Made by a program: the position numbers and the translations under genes. Shown here one piece after another: positions 18,327 to 27,113 of a DNA stretch of 64,000 nucleotides. The DNA is taken from NCBI RefSeq assembly GCF_900067135.1, contig NZ_FJUR01000002.1, positions 547,501 to 611,500 on the forward strand. The letters are read 5' to 3'. The notes beneath the pieces were generated by a model, which made no database searches, was not told the origin of the DNA, and was given only the letters and a program-made list of their open reading frames with translations. This stretch comes from Rhizobium sp. 9140. GTDB taxonomy: Bacteria > Pseudomonadota > Alphaproteobacteria > Rhizobiales > Rhizobiaceae. Each line of letters starts with the position of its first letter. Position 1 is the first letter of the stretch.

Positions 18327-21300
18327 TTACTCGGCCGGAACAAGATGTGTGTCGTGCGCGTCCGTCGAGATCTTCAGCGGGCGGTTTCCGGCAAGCTTGC
18401 GCACCAACACATAGAAGACCGGCGTCATGAAGATGCCGAAGAAGGTCACGCCGATCATGCCGGAGAAGACGGCGATACCCATGGCGGCGCGCATCTCGGC
18501 CCCTGCCCCGGTCGAGATCACCAGAGGGACAACACCCATGATGAATGCCATCGAGGTCATCAGGATCGGCCGCAATCGCAGCCGGCTCGCCTCGACAGCC
18601 GCCTGAACCGGCGTTCGTCCTTCGAACTCGAGTTCCCGGGCGAATTCCACGATCAGGATCGCGTTCTTCGCCGACAAGCCCACAAGGACCACGAGCCCGA
18701 TCTGGGTAAAGATGTTGTTGTCTCCCCCCGTCAACCAGACCCCGGTCAGCGCTGCGAGCACGCCCATCGGGACGATCATGACGATGGCGACCGGTAGCGT
18801 CAGGCTCTCATACTGTGCCGCGAGGACCAGATAGACCAGCAGCAAAGCGAGCGGGAAGACGAGGAAGCCGGAGCTTCCCGCCAGGATCTGCTGATAGGTC
18901 AGATCCGTCCACTCGAAGTCGATACCCGGCGGCAACGTTTCCCGGGCGATCTGCTCGATAGCCGCCTGGGCCTGACCGGACGAGAAGCCCGGTGCCGGCG
19001 CGCCATTCACATCGGCAGCAAGGAAGCCGTTGTAGCGTGTCGTACGCTCCGGCCCTGTGGTCGCATCCACCTTCAGAAGCGCCGAGAGCGGGATCATCTG
19101 GCCCGTCTGCGAGCGGACCTTCAGCTGTCCGATATCCTCCGGCTTTGCCCGATATTTCGCATCCGCCTGAACCCGAACGCTGTAGGTTCGGCCAAAGGCA
19201 TTGAAATCGTTGACATAGAGCGAGCCAAGATAGATCTGCAACGCATCAAAGACGTCGGTGACGGACACGCCGAGCTGTTCGGCTTTCGTGCGGTCGAGAT
19301 CCGCGAAAAGCTGCGGCACGTTGATCTGGAAGCTCGAGAAGATGCCTGCGAGTTCCGGCGTCTGGTAGGCCTTGGCGATGAACGCCTTCGTCGCCTCGTC
19401 CAGCGCCTGATAGCCGAAGCCGGCGCGATCCTCGATCTGCAACTTGAAGCCACCCGTGGAGCCCAGACCGTTGACCGGCGGCGGCGGGAACATGGCGATG
19501 AAGGCATCCTGGATGCCGGCATATTTCTGGTTCAGCTGCATGGCGATGGCCCCACCCGAAAGCTCCGGCGTCGTGCGCTTCTCGAAGTCGTCGAGGATGG
19601 CGAAGACGATGCCGGCATTCGAGCCTATCGTGAAGCCGTTGATCGACAGTCCGGGGAAGGCGATCGCGTTCTTCACGCCCGGCTGTTGCAGGGCGATATC
19701 GCTCATCTTCTTGATGACGCTCTCTGTTCTGTCGAGCGTTGCTCCATCGGGAAGCTGTGCGAAACCAATGAGATACTGTTTATCCTGCGCCGGCACGAAG
19801 CCGCCCGGCACCGCGTTGAACATACCGTAGGTGGCGCCGGCAAGCGCGAGATAGATGACCATGACCACGCTCTTGCGCGACAGGAGCCCGCCGACGCTGC
19901 GACCGTAACCGTTGGATGCGGCGCCGAAGGCACGGTTGAACCCGCGGAAGAACCAGCCGAACGCCTTGTCCATGACGATCGTCAGCTTGTCCTTTTTGGC
20001 GTCGTGGCCTTTCAGAAGCAGGGCTGCGAGCGCCGGCGACAGGGTGAGCGAGTTGATGGCGGAAATGACAGTGGAAATCGCGATGGTCAGGGCGAACTGA
20101 CGATAAAACTGCCCGGAAAGCCCTGTGATGAATGCCAACGGCACAAAAACCGCGACCAGAACCAGCGCGATCGCGATGATCGGCCCGGAGACTTCCTGCA
20201 TCGCACGATAGGTTGCCTCGCGCGGCGCAAGCCCGTTCTCAATGTTGCGCTCAACATTTTCCACGACGACGATCGCGTCGTCGACGACGATACCGATGGC
20301 AAGCACGAGACCGAACAGCGTCAGCGCGTTCACCGAGAAGCCGAAGACATACATGACCGCGAAGGTGCCGATGATCGAGACGGGAACCGCGATCAAGGGA
20401 ATGATCGACGCCCGCCATGTCTGGAGAAAGACGATAACCACGACCACGACGAGCGCAATTGCTTCAAGCAACGTATCGATGACCTTCTCGATCGACGCAC
20501 GAACGAATTCCGTCGTGTCATAGACGATCTCGAACGTGACGCCTTCCGGCATGGCTTTGGACAGTTCCGCCATGGTTGCGCGGACATCGTCAGATATGGC
20601 GATGGCATTGGAGCCCGGTGCCTGGAACACGGGCACAGCCACGGCCGGCTCGCCATCCAGCAAGGAGCGGAGCGTGTAGTCGGCAGCACCCATCTCGATA
20701 CGGGCAACGTCGCGGAGCCGGGTTATTTCGCCATTGGCGCCGCTTTTGACGATGATATTACCGAACTGTTCCGGCGTCTGCAGGCGGCCTTGTGCGTTGA
20801 CCGAAAGCTGCAGATCGACGCCGGGCAGCGTGGGCGATGCTCCGATGATGCCAGCGGCCGCCTGGACGTTTTGCTGGCGAATGGCTGTGGTGATATCGCT
20901 CGCAGCAAGGGAGTATTCGGCGGCCTTCTGCGGATCGATCCAGACGCGCATGGAGTAATCCCCCGCGCCGAAGACCTGCACCTGCCCGACACCTTCGATG
21001 CGGGCCAGCCGGTCCTTGATGTTCAGAACGGCGTAGTTGCGAAGATAGGTGAGATCGTAGCGCCCGCCGGCGGAAACGAGGTTGACGACCATCATCAGGT
21101 CGGGCGAGCTTTTGACCGTAGTGACACCGAGCGCCCGCACCTCTGCCGGCAGACGCGGTTCCGCCTGAGATACGCGGTTCTGAACCAGCTGCTGGGCCTT
21201 GTCTGGATCCGTGCCCAGCTTGAAGGTCACCGTCAGCGTAAGAACCCCGTCGGCCGTGGCTTGGCTCGACATGTAGAGCATGTCCTCGACGCCGTTGATG

Positions 21301-21509
21301 GACTCTTCGAGCGGCGTTGCCACCGTTTCCGCGATGACTTTCGGGTTGGCACCCGGGTAGGTGCCGCGCACGACGATGGATGGCGGAACGACGTCCGGAT
21401 ACTCGGAAATCGGCAGTGCGCGCATGCCGATCAGGCCTGCGACGACGATAAGAACCGACAGAACACCAGCAAAGACCGGCCTGTCGATGAAGAATCGGGA
21501 AATATTCAT
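18327..21509 (-). CDS. RND multidrug efflux pump, inner-membrane subunit (HAE1 type)
   Basis: A 1060-residue RND transporter of full length. It starts with the typical MNISRFFIDRPVFAGVLSVLIV helix. The proton-relay motif GIVVDDAIVVVENVERN is in helix 4 with two Asp residues, and the two porter/docking blocks repeat as expected (FVPAQDKQYLIGFAQLPDGATLDRT opens the second). It forms a trimer that exports drugs, solvents or plant phenolics together with the adaptor encoded upstream and an outer-membrane channel that is not in this window. The closest familiar type is MexF/OqxB. A 197-bp gap with two stem-loops separates it from the adaptor gene. Confidence 0.95.
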   Translation of the reverse strand: MNISRFFIDRPVFAGVLSVLIVVAGLIGMRALPISEYPDVVPPSIVVRGTYPGANPKVIAETVATPLEESINGVEDMLYMSSQATADGVLTLTVTFKLGTDPDKAQQLVQNRVSQAEPRLPAEVRALGVTTVKSSPDLMMVVNLVSAGGRYDLTYLRNYAVLNIKDRLARIEGVGQVQVFGAGDYSMRVWIDPQKAAEYSLAASDITTAIRQQNVQAAAGIIGASPTLPGVDLQLSVNAQGRLQTPEQFGNIIVKSGANGEITRLRDVARIEMGAADYTLRSLLDGEPAVAVPVFQAPGSNAIAISDDVRATMAELSKAMPEGVTFEIVYDTTEFVRASIEKVIDTLLEAIALVVVVVIVFLQTWRASIIPLIAVPVSIIGTFAVMYVFGFSVNALTLFGLVLAIGIVVDDAIVVVENVERNIENGLAPREATYRAMQEVSGPIIAIALVLVAVFVPLAFITGLSGQFYRQFALTIAISTVISAINSLTLSPALAALLLKGHDAKKDKLTIVMDKAFGWFFRGFNRAFGAASNGYGRSVGGLLSRKSVVMVIYLALAGATYGMFNAVPGGFVPAQDKQYLIGFAQLPDGATLDRTESVIKKMSDIALQQPGVKNAIAFPGLSINGFTIGSNAGIVFAILDDFEKRTTPELSGGAIAMQLNQKYAGIQDAFIAMFPPPPVNGLGSTGGFKLQIEDRAGFGYQALDEATKAFIAKAYQTPELAGIFSSFQINVPQLFADLDRTKAEQLGVSVTDVFDALQIYLGSLYVNDFNAFGRTYSVRVQADAKYRAKPEDIGQLKVRSQTGQMIPLSALLKVDATTGPERTTRYNGFLAADVNGAPAPGFSSGQAQAAIEQIARETLPPGIDFEWTDLTYQQILAGSSGFLVFPLALLLVYLVLAAQYESLTLPVAIVMIVPMGVLAALTGVWLTGGDNNIFTQIGLVVLVGLSAKNAILIVEFARELEFEGRTPVQAAVEASRLRLRPILMTSMAFIMGVVPLVISTGAGAEMRAAMGIAVFSGMIGVTFFGIFMTPVFYVLVRKLAGNRPLKISTDAHDTHLVPAE

Positions 21510-21542
21510 GTCATAACCCCTCTCCGGGAATGATCAGAAGAC

Positions 21543-21575
21543 AAAAGGCCCCGCTCGCGGCTTTGCGACCGCGAG
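21543..21575 (-). terminator. Intercistronic hairpin between adaptor and pump genes
   Basis: CTCGCGG at 21554-21560 pairs with CCGCGAG at 21569-21575 around an 8-base loop. Read on the minus strand it is followed by a GC stretch and TTTT (complement of 21543-21546). It could partially terminate transcription between adaptor and pump, or mark a 3' end processed from a joint mRNA. Confidence 0.4.
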
Positions 21576-21642
21576 TTCAGGCGTATGGAAGAATGGTATG
21601 GCGGCGTCGATCCGGGCTCGGACCGACGCTCTGAGGCTGAAA

Positions 21643-21659
21643 GCACACGGATCGTGTGC
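21643..21659. repeat. 17-bp inverted repeat between adaptor and pump genes
   Basis: GCACACG, GAT, CGTGTGC at 21643-21659 is a perfect 7-bp inverted repeat with a 3-base centre. The short spacer suits a protein-binding palindrome better than an RNA hairpin. No regulator can be assigned. Confidence 0.4.
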
Positions 21660-21706
21660 CTCTGCCTCGTCCGGCAACCTGCAAAATGCCGGTTCCTGTC
21701 CGATCG

Positions 21707-22894
21707 TTACTGCTGCGCGACCTTGGCTTCCGTCTGCGGATCGACCAGCGCGCCGGGACGGATGCGCTGCAATCCATTGACCACGATGCGATCGCCGGCA
21801 TTCAAGCCCTTCTCGACGATCCTCTGACCATCAACGGCACTGCCGAGCTCGATCTGACGATAGGCAACCGTGTTCTGGGGATCGACGACGAAGACGAACT
21901 TCTTGTCCTGATCGGTCCCGACGGCCTTTTCGCTGATCATCAGGTGATTTTCAGGCGTGGGCTCGCCCATGCGGATACGCACGAACTGGCCCGGCAGCAA
22001 TTGGCCGCCCGGATTGTCGAAGATGGCGCGAAGCCGAACCGTACCGCTCTGCGTGTTGACTTCGTTGTCGATCAACTGCAGCTTTCCACGGATCGCCGTC
22101 CCCTCCCCTGCCCCGGTGGCCAGTTCGACAGGTATCACGGCGAGATCCGGTGTTTCCGCGGCGTTGCCGCCGAGTTGCGCGAGCGTACGGCCGATGAGAT
22201 CCTCGTTGACGTCGAAGCTGGCATAGATTGGATCGACCGATACCAAAGTCGTCAAAACAGGCGAGCCGGATCCTGCAGCCACGAGATTACCCTCAGTGAT
22301 CTCCCGGCGACCCACCCGTCCCGAAATCGGCGCACGAACCTCGGTATAGCCGAGTTCCAATCCGGCAACGCGCAGGGCAGCTTTGGCGGATTGCACCGCA
22401 GCGACAGCTTCGGCCTTGGCGCTGCGACGCTGTGCGAGATCGCTGTCGGAGAGCACGTTCTTCGACGTCAGTCGCTCGCCGCGCTCAAGCTCGGTGGTGG
22501 CGTAATCCAGCCGCGCTTCGGCCGATGCAACCTGCCCCTCTGCCTGCGCCACGGCTGCCTTGTAGGGTTCGGGATCGATCGTGAGAAGAAGATCCCCGGC
22601 CTTGACCAGTGTGCCCTCACGAAATTCGATCGACTGGATCGCTCCGGCCACACGCGGACGGATCTGAACCCGGCCGACGGCCTCAAGACGACCGGAAAAT
22701 TCCTGCCAGGTCGCGACGTTTCGCGTCTCGACGGCTGCAACGGTTACAGGAATGGCTTGCGGCGCTGCCGCGGCGGCCGGTTCCGCGGCCACAGCCCCTT
22801 CCATCCTTTCGAAGTAGAACGCTGCCCCCGCAACGGACGCAGCAACGGTCAGGCCGGCGCCCATCAGGGCCCAGCGGTTGTTCTTTGCTGTCAT
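21707..22894 (-). CDS. RND efflux periplasmic adaptor (MexE/AcrA-like)
   Basis: A 395-residue membrane fusion protein. An N-terminal signal/anchor helix (WALMGAGLTVAASVAGAAFYF) is followed by the split lipoyl domain (RVAGAIQSIEFREGTLVKAGDLLLTIDP and APISGRVGRREITEGNLV) around a long helical hairpin, then beta-barrel and membrane-proximal domains. It bridges the RND pump and an outer-membrane channel in the periplasm. The start at 22894 has an AAGGAG Shine-Dalgarno at good spacing; a GTG two codons upstream is less likely. The next gene upstream on the same strand is the esterase-like gene, 29 bp away. Confidence 0.93.
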   Translation of the reverse strand: MTAKNNRWALMGAGLTVAASVAGAAFYFERMEGAVAAEPAAAAAPQAIPVTVAAVETRNVATWQEFSGRLEAVGRVQIRPRVAGAIQSIEFREGTLVKAGDLLLTIDPEPYKAAVAQAEGQVASAEARLDYATTELERGERLTSKNVLSDSDLAQRRSAKAEAVAAVQSAKAALRVAGLELGYTEVRAPISGRVGRREITEGNLVAAGSGSPVLTTLVSVDPIYASFDVNEDLIGRTLAQLGGNAAETPDLAVIPVELATGAGEGTAIRGKLQLIDNEVNTQSGTVRLRAIFDNPGGQLLPGQFVRIRMGEPTPENHLMISEKAVGTDQDKKFVFVVDPQNTVAYRQIELGSAVDGQRIVEKGLNAGDRIVVNGLQRIRPGALVDPQTEAKVAQQ

Positions 22895-22923
22895 GGTCAC
22901 TCCTTGGCTCTCAGCGAGCCGCT

Positions 22924-23763
22924 TTAAACTCTTGCCCGATCTCCTGATCGGAGTTCATCGACAAAGGCCGAGAACCCGGCGCCTACCGCCTCGATCCAAG
23001 GACCCATGTGTTCTCTGTAAATCCCCGTCCACCCGAAGTTCGCGGGCAAGACCTGCTCCCGGACACGAACGCCCGCGCCTCTCAGCCGTTCTGCATAGGA
23101 CTTGGCCTCATCACGCAAGGGATCGTCCTCCGACGTCACCAGAAGAGCAGGGGCCACGCCGGTGAGGCGAGAGCATTCGCAAGGGGCGGCATAGGGATGC
23201 TGCCCGCCGCAGACGGCGCGCATATAGTGCCGCCAACCGTCTGCCCATCGCTCGCGCAGACTGATGTCGGCTTCGCGCATCGAGATAGACGTCATCCGCG
23301 GGTCGATCAGCGGTGAGAGAAGCATTTGTCCAGCCAGACGCCCGGGAAACCGGTCTCGGGCCTTGAGTGCGACGCCTGCCGCAATATTGCCCCCAGCTTC
23401 GTTGCCCACCACAAAAATCGGTGATTTCGCCGTTCCGCCCAGGTGTTTGCGCTGCTCGTCTACGAAGCGAAGTGCCGAACAGGCATGGTCCAAAACCTGA
23501 GGAAAGCAGAAATCCGACGCTTCGCCGTATTCGGCCTCCACCACGACCGCACCGGTGTCGGCAATCACCCTTGGAATCGGCCGCTCCGTTTCTGGACGCT
23601 CCCCACCGAGAAACGCCCCTCCATGAAAGTAGAGAACAAGCGGAAGAGGCTTCTGCGAATGCTTGCCTTTGTAGACGCGCGCACCCAAGGTTTGACCGAC
23701 CTCTGTTGCTATATCGATTGTATGCCAAGGCGCATTCATGTCGATCGTTCCATGTACGAGCAT
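22924..23763 (-). CDS. Esterase-like alpha/beta hydrolase, catalytic Ser replaced
   Basis: A 279-residue protein of the hormone-sensitive-lipase branch. The oxyanion-hole motif is present (LYFHGGAFLGG, residues 44-54). The nucleophile elbow, normally GDSAG, reads GNEAG with Glu122 in place of Ser. An acidic residue in SEDDPLRDE sits where the catalytic Asp belongs, but the usual HGF near the C-terminus is replaced by NFGW, so the His also seems lost. It is therefore probably not an active esterase; it may bind a ligand or be degenerating. It is first in the minus-strand operon with the RND adaptor and pump and is divergent from a LysR gene. An internal ATG at 23739 is an alternative start. 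Confidence 0.75.
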   Translation of the reverse strand: MLVHGTIDMNAPWHTIDIATEVGQTLGARVYKGKHSQKPLPLVLYFHGGAFLGGERPETERPIPRVIADTGAVVVEAEYGEASDFCFPQVLDHACSALRFVDEQRKHLGGTAKSPIFVVGNEAGGNIAAGVALKARDRFPGRLAGQMLLSPLIDPRMTSISMREADISLRERWADGWRHYMRAVCGGQHPYAAPCECSRLTGVAPALLVTSEDDPLRDEAKSYAERLRGAGVRVREQVLPANFGWTGIYREHMGPWIEAVGAGFSAFVDELRSGDRARV

Positions 23764-23880
23764 CTTGCTCGTCGTTGGCCATATCTAGTATTGTTCCTGT
23801 CAGCTTCACAAGCTGCCGTCATTCGATATCAATGTTCCGAAAATCCGAACAATCGCAGTGCAAGCACAGGAAACGCTCAA

Positions 23881-24792
23881 ATGGATCAGCTGTCTGCCAT
23901 GCGTGTTTTTATTCGTGTCGTGGAGACTGGCAACTTCACCCGTGCTGCCGCTACGTTGGGCATGCCGAAGACGACAGTCACGAATTTGGTCCAGAGCCTG
24001 GAAGCCCGGTTGAAAACCACGCTTTTGAACCGAACGACGCGACGTGTGATCGTGACCACGGATGGGGCACTCTATTACGAGCGCGCAATCCAGATTCTGT
24101 CCGAGCTGGATGAGTTGGACAACAGTCTGAGCAACTCCCAATCTCAGCCCAGTGGAAGGTTGCGTGTTGAGATGGCGGGTGCCTTCGCCGATCTCGTCGT
24201 CATCCCTGCCCTTTGCGACTTTTACCAACGTTATCCCCAGATCAAGCTCGATATCGGTGTTGGCGACAGGCTTGTGGATTACGTTGCCGAAAATGTCGAT
24301 TGCGCCCTCCGCGGGGGAACGCCGACCGATCAGTCTCTCATCGCCCGCAAGGTTGGTGAGATGTCTATGAAGGCTTGCGCTGCTCCATTCTACCTCCAAA
24401 AGTTTGGTAGGCCGAGTGAGCCCGAGGATCTTGCCCGTGATCACGTCGCTGTTGGTTATCTGATGGCACAGTCTGGTCGCGTTCTCGATCTTGAGTTTAT
24501 CGGTGACGAACGCACCATCGAGATCATCCCCAACTACATTCTGTCCGTGAATGATGCCCGCTCTTATGTGAATGCTGCAATCGGCGGTCTCGGAATCGCC
24601 GTCGCACCCGGGTTCATGATCAACGGCGCTCTTGAAAATGGCACGCTGGTCGAGGTTCTCCCGGGCTGGTCTATCGAACCGGTTCCGCTCTACATCGTCT
24701 ATCCGCAACGGCGGCATTTGAGCAATAAAGTCCGTGTATTCGTCGATTGGCTCGCCAAGCTCATGCAAACCTTGCCAGCTGACAGGGTTTGA
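23881..24792 (+). CDS. LysR family transcriptional regulator
   Basis: A 303-residue LysR regulator. The N-terminal helix-turn-helix reads MDQLSAMRVFIRVVETGNFTRAAATLG with TTVTNLVQSLEARL as recognition helix, followed by the linker and effector-binding domain (about 90-295). The start at 23881 is where the LysR family normally begins; the longer in-frame extension is antisense to the esterase-like gene. It is divergent from the esterase-adaptor-pump operon across a 117-bp gap, the classic arrangement for LysR control of that operon. The inducer is not evident. Confidence 0.92.
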   Translation: MDQLSAMRVFIRVVETGNFTRAAATLGMPKTTVTNLVQSLEARLKTTLLNRTTRRVIVTTDGALYYERAIQILSELDELDNSLSNSQSQPSGRLRVEMAGAFADLVVIPALCDFYQRYPQIKLDIGVGDRLVDYVAENVDCALRGGTPTDQSLIARKVGEMSMKACAAPFYLQKFGRPSEPEDLARDHVAVGYLMAQSGRVLDLEFIGDERTIEIIPNYILSVNDARSYVNAAIGGLGIAVAPGFMINGALENGTLVEVLPGWSIEPVPLYIVYPQRRHLSNKVRVFVDWLAKLMQTLPADRV

Positions 24793-24832
24793 GGAGAATA
24801 TTGCTGGGTGACGATCGCAGTCTTTGGAGACC

Positions 24833-24968
24833 GTCCGAAAAAATGTTCAATTTTTGCATAGCTTTCGCAGCATGATTCTGATGGATGCCAGTTTCAGGAA
24901 TGCGAGAGCGTCTCTCGATAGGTTTTCGAAGTCCTTGGCCATGGCCTGCGGCCGGTTTTTCGGACACG
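24833..24968 (-). mobile_element. IS5-family transposase 3' remnant
   Basis: On the minus strand a frame reads PKNRPQAMAKDFENLSRDAL and continues through ALAFLKLASIRIMLRKLCKN to a stop near 24847. This matches the C-terminal tail common in IS5-type transposases (pattern KNRRxxAKDFE, then ALAFLxLASIRLMLRKL). Only about 40 codons remain, and upstream it abuts the IS3-type fragment. GTCCGAAAAA occurs as an inverted pair at 24833-24842 and 24956-24965. It is non-functional debris. Confidence 0.6.
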
Positions 24969-24971
24969 AGG

Positions 24972-25426
24972 TTAAGCTAATCCGACCTTGGTTTCAAAAT
25001 CATTTGGGCTGAGATAGCCCAGTGTCGAGTGGCGGCGCTTCGGATTGTAGAAGCGCTCGATGTAATCGAACACATCTGCTCTAGCGTCGTTCCTGCTCCT
25101 GTAGACCTTGCGAGCTGTTCTCTCCGTTTTCAGTGACGAGAAGAAGCTCTCCATCGCTGCGTTGTCCCAGACATTTCCAGAGCGGCTCATCGAGCAGGTG
25201 ATGCCATGATCGCGCATGAGGCGTTGGAACTGCTCGCTTGTATATTGGCTTCCCTGATCGGAATGATGCAGGAGCGCATCTGGTTTTCCTCGACGCCAGA
25301 TCGCCATGATCAGCGCATCTGTGACGAGCTGGGCCGTCATGTTGGCATTCATCGACCAGCCGACGACACGGCGTGAGAACAGGTCAATAACAGCGGCGAC
25401 ATACAGCCAGCCTTCTGCGGTCCAGA
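24972..25426 (-). mobile_element. IS3-family transposase (OrfB) C-terminal fragment
   Basis: About 150 residues of an IS3-type DDE integrase, from WTAEGWLYVAAVIDLFSRRVVGW to the stop at 24972. The second catalytic Asp (HHSDQGSQYTS) and the catalytic Glu (NAAMESFFSSLKTE) are present. The first Asp, normally in a TDITYI-like motif just before WTAEG, is missing because the fragment starts at the group II intron junction. The 5' part of the element is not found on the other side of the mobile cluster, so the gene is dead. Confidence 0.85.
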
Positions 25427-25461
25427 GTGGAGTAAGAAGCGCAGATGCGCTTCTCCTCCCC

Positions 25462-25495
25462 GAACCGTACGTGCACCTTTCAGCGCATACGGCTC
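25462..25495 (-). ncRNA. Group II intron domain V
   Basis: A 34-nt hairpin on the minus strand begins GAGCCGTATGCG and ends GCACGTACGGTTC, closely matching the consensus domain V of bacterial group II introns, including the length and the GAAA tetraloop region. It is the catalytic core of the ribozyme and lies directly downstream of the reverse transcriptase stop codon, as expected. Confidence 0.88.
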
Positions 25496-25500
25496 TCCGT

Positions 25501-26981
25501 TCAAGCTTGGCCCATGGCCATAGCAACGTCATGGTAGTGAGACGTGACGGTACTGCGGTTCTCGATCCGGAAGATGTATGGGTTTTCCTCCGGATTGCGC
25601 CACCGGAATTGCGCCTTGGGGCTTGAGATAAGCCGGTGTAGCGCTTTTCCGACGGGTTTACCGCGTTCATTTCGACCAAACATGAGCCAGGTTTTCGCCT
25701 TGCCCGGTTCCGGGACCCTGACCCATTTCCGCATCAAGGGTTTGATGCGGGATCGGTACTTGTGTCCCAGCCAATGCGCCATTTTCCAGAACACAACATG
25801 GTCGATGCGCCGGAAGACGTACGCCGTGAAGTCGGTGAACTTGTAGAACGCCGCCCATCCCACCAATTGGCGGTTCAGGCTGGAGATCATGTCGACCGTG
25901 CTGACACTATGATTGCCGGAAAGGGTTTCGGTAAGTCTGCGAACAAACCCCTTGGCCTTTTCCTTGGGTATCGTCGTGACGACGGACATCCGTCCGTGTG
26001 CCCCTCGCTTGCGAATGATCCGGTGTCCCAGAAAGACGAAGCCGTCATTGACGTGTGTCACATGGGTCTTTTCCATGTTCAGCGCCAACTTCAACTCACC
26101 TTCCAGAAACGCCCGGCATTCCTCGCGGATTTCCTCTGCCTGAGCCCTGGTTCCTTTTACGATCACGACGAAGTCGTCAGCGTATCGGCAATAGGCAACG
26201 GCCGGTTTCCATTGCCGGTTCTCGCGAACCGTGATGGGGCGGCCCTGCTTGATGCCGAAGTTCCATGCCCATCGGTCCTTGCGAGCCTTGTCGCTCAAAT
26301 ATTTCGCCTCCAACCAGGCATCAAACTCGTGGAGCATGATGTTGGACAGGAGCGGTGACAGAACGCCGCCTTGCGGGACACCCTCGCTTGAGGCCGTAAA
26401 CAGGCCACGGTCGATGTGGCCTGCCTTTAGGAACCGATAGAGAAGATCAACGAACCGTCCGTCCAGCACCCTTCGCCGCACGCATTTCAGAAGCAGCCGG
26501 TGATGGACCGTGTCGAAGTAGCTGGCCAGATCACCTTCGATGATCCAGCGGCCCCTCGTCGTGTCGGCACCATCCTGAAGCTGTATCCTCACGGTGCGGA
26601 CGGCATGATGCACGCTCCGTTCCGGCCGGAAGCCATAGGATAAACGATGGAAATCGCTCTCCCAGATTGGCTCCATGGCCATCAGCATGGCGCGTTGGAC
26701 AATGCGATCCGTCAGGGTCGGAATACCCAGTGGTCTTAGCTTGCCGTTGGGTTTCGGGATATAGATGCGCTTGACCGGCTGGGGGCAATAAGTCTCCTCC
26801 AGCAGGCTTGCCCGCAGGTCGTCCAGATGCTGATCCAGTTTGACCTGCAGTTTTTGCTTGTCCATTCCGTCGATACCCGGCGTTCGTGCGCCGCTTGACG
26901 CCAGAACCATCCGAGCGGCCTCGGCAAGCCATTCCCGATTGGCAATCAACCGAAGAAGACGATCAAACCGTCGGTTTGGCT
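25501..26981 (-). pseudogene. ltrA: Group II intron reverse transcriptase/maturase, 5'-truncated
   Basis: About 490 codons remain. The RT domain shows PKPNGKLRPLGIPTLTDRIVQ, SYGFRPERSVHHA, GDLASYFDTVHH, EGVPQGGVLSPLLSN and the catalytic YADDFVV; domain X (maturase) follows. The C-terminus ends without the Cys-rich HNH endonuclease motif, so the protein belongs to the endonuclease-lacking type. The N-terminal residues are replaced by the IS21 terminal repeat, starting just before KPNRRFDRLL. The open frame running into the IS (to 27246) is a chimera and not a real start. Confidence 0.88.
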
Positions 26982-27033
26982 TGTCAACGGCGGAGTAAAA
27001 TCCTGCCACGCGGCGGCGCAAAAGTCGGCCACT
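26982..27033. repeat. IS21 left terminal repeats
   Basis: The outer copy starts TGTCAACGGCGGAGTAAAAT and the inner copy reads GGCGGCGCAAAAGTCGGCCAC, ending near 27032. They are related to each other and inverted relative to the right end. Confidence 0.8.
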
Positions 27034-27113
27034 TGTGGCGCGCGCATGAGACCGCCGGGAGGGCTTAGGCCCGAGCGGGGGTCTCATGCGCGCGTTGCGA
27101 TTTTCGAAGGGCG

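Larger units (their letters stand above)
25427..26981 (-). mobile_element. Group II intron, 3' portion, inserted in an IS3 transposase gene
   Basis: The intron RNA is identified by domain V at 25462-25495, a domain VI-like hairpin with a candidate bulged branch A just after it, and an intron-encoded reverse transcriptase. The inferred 3' end is AC at 25428-25427; splicing there resumes the IS3 reading frame at the expected codons for TyrIle-TrpThrAlaGlu. The 5' side ends abruptly at the IS21 terminus (26982), so domain I and the start of the reverse transcriptase are missing. It can no longer splice or home by itself. The organisation resembles rhizobial introns such as RmInt1 that live in IS elements. 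Confidence 0.85.

Noticed and set aside
19686..21533. A 615-codon plus-strand frame
   Set aside because: It is antisense to the RND pump gene and has shadow-frame composition.
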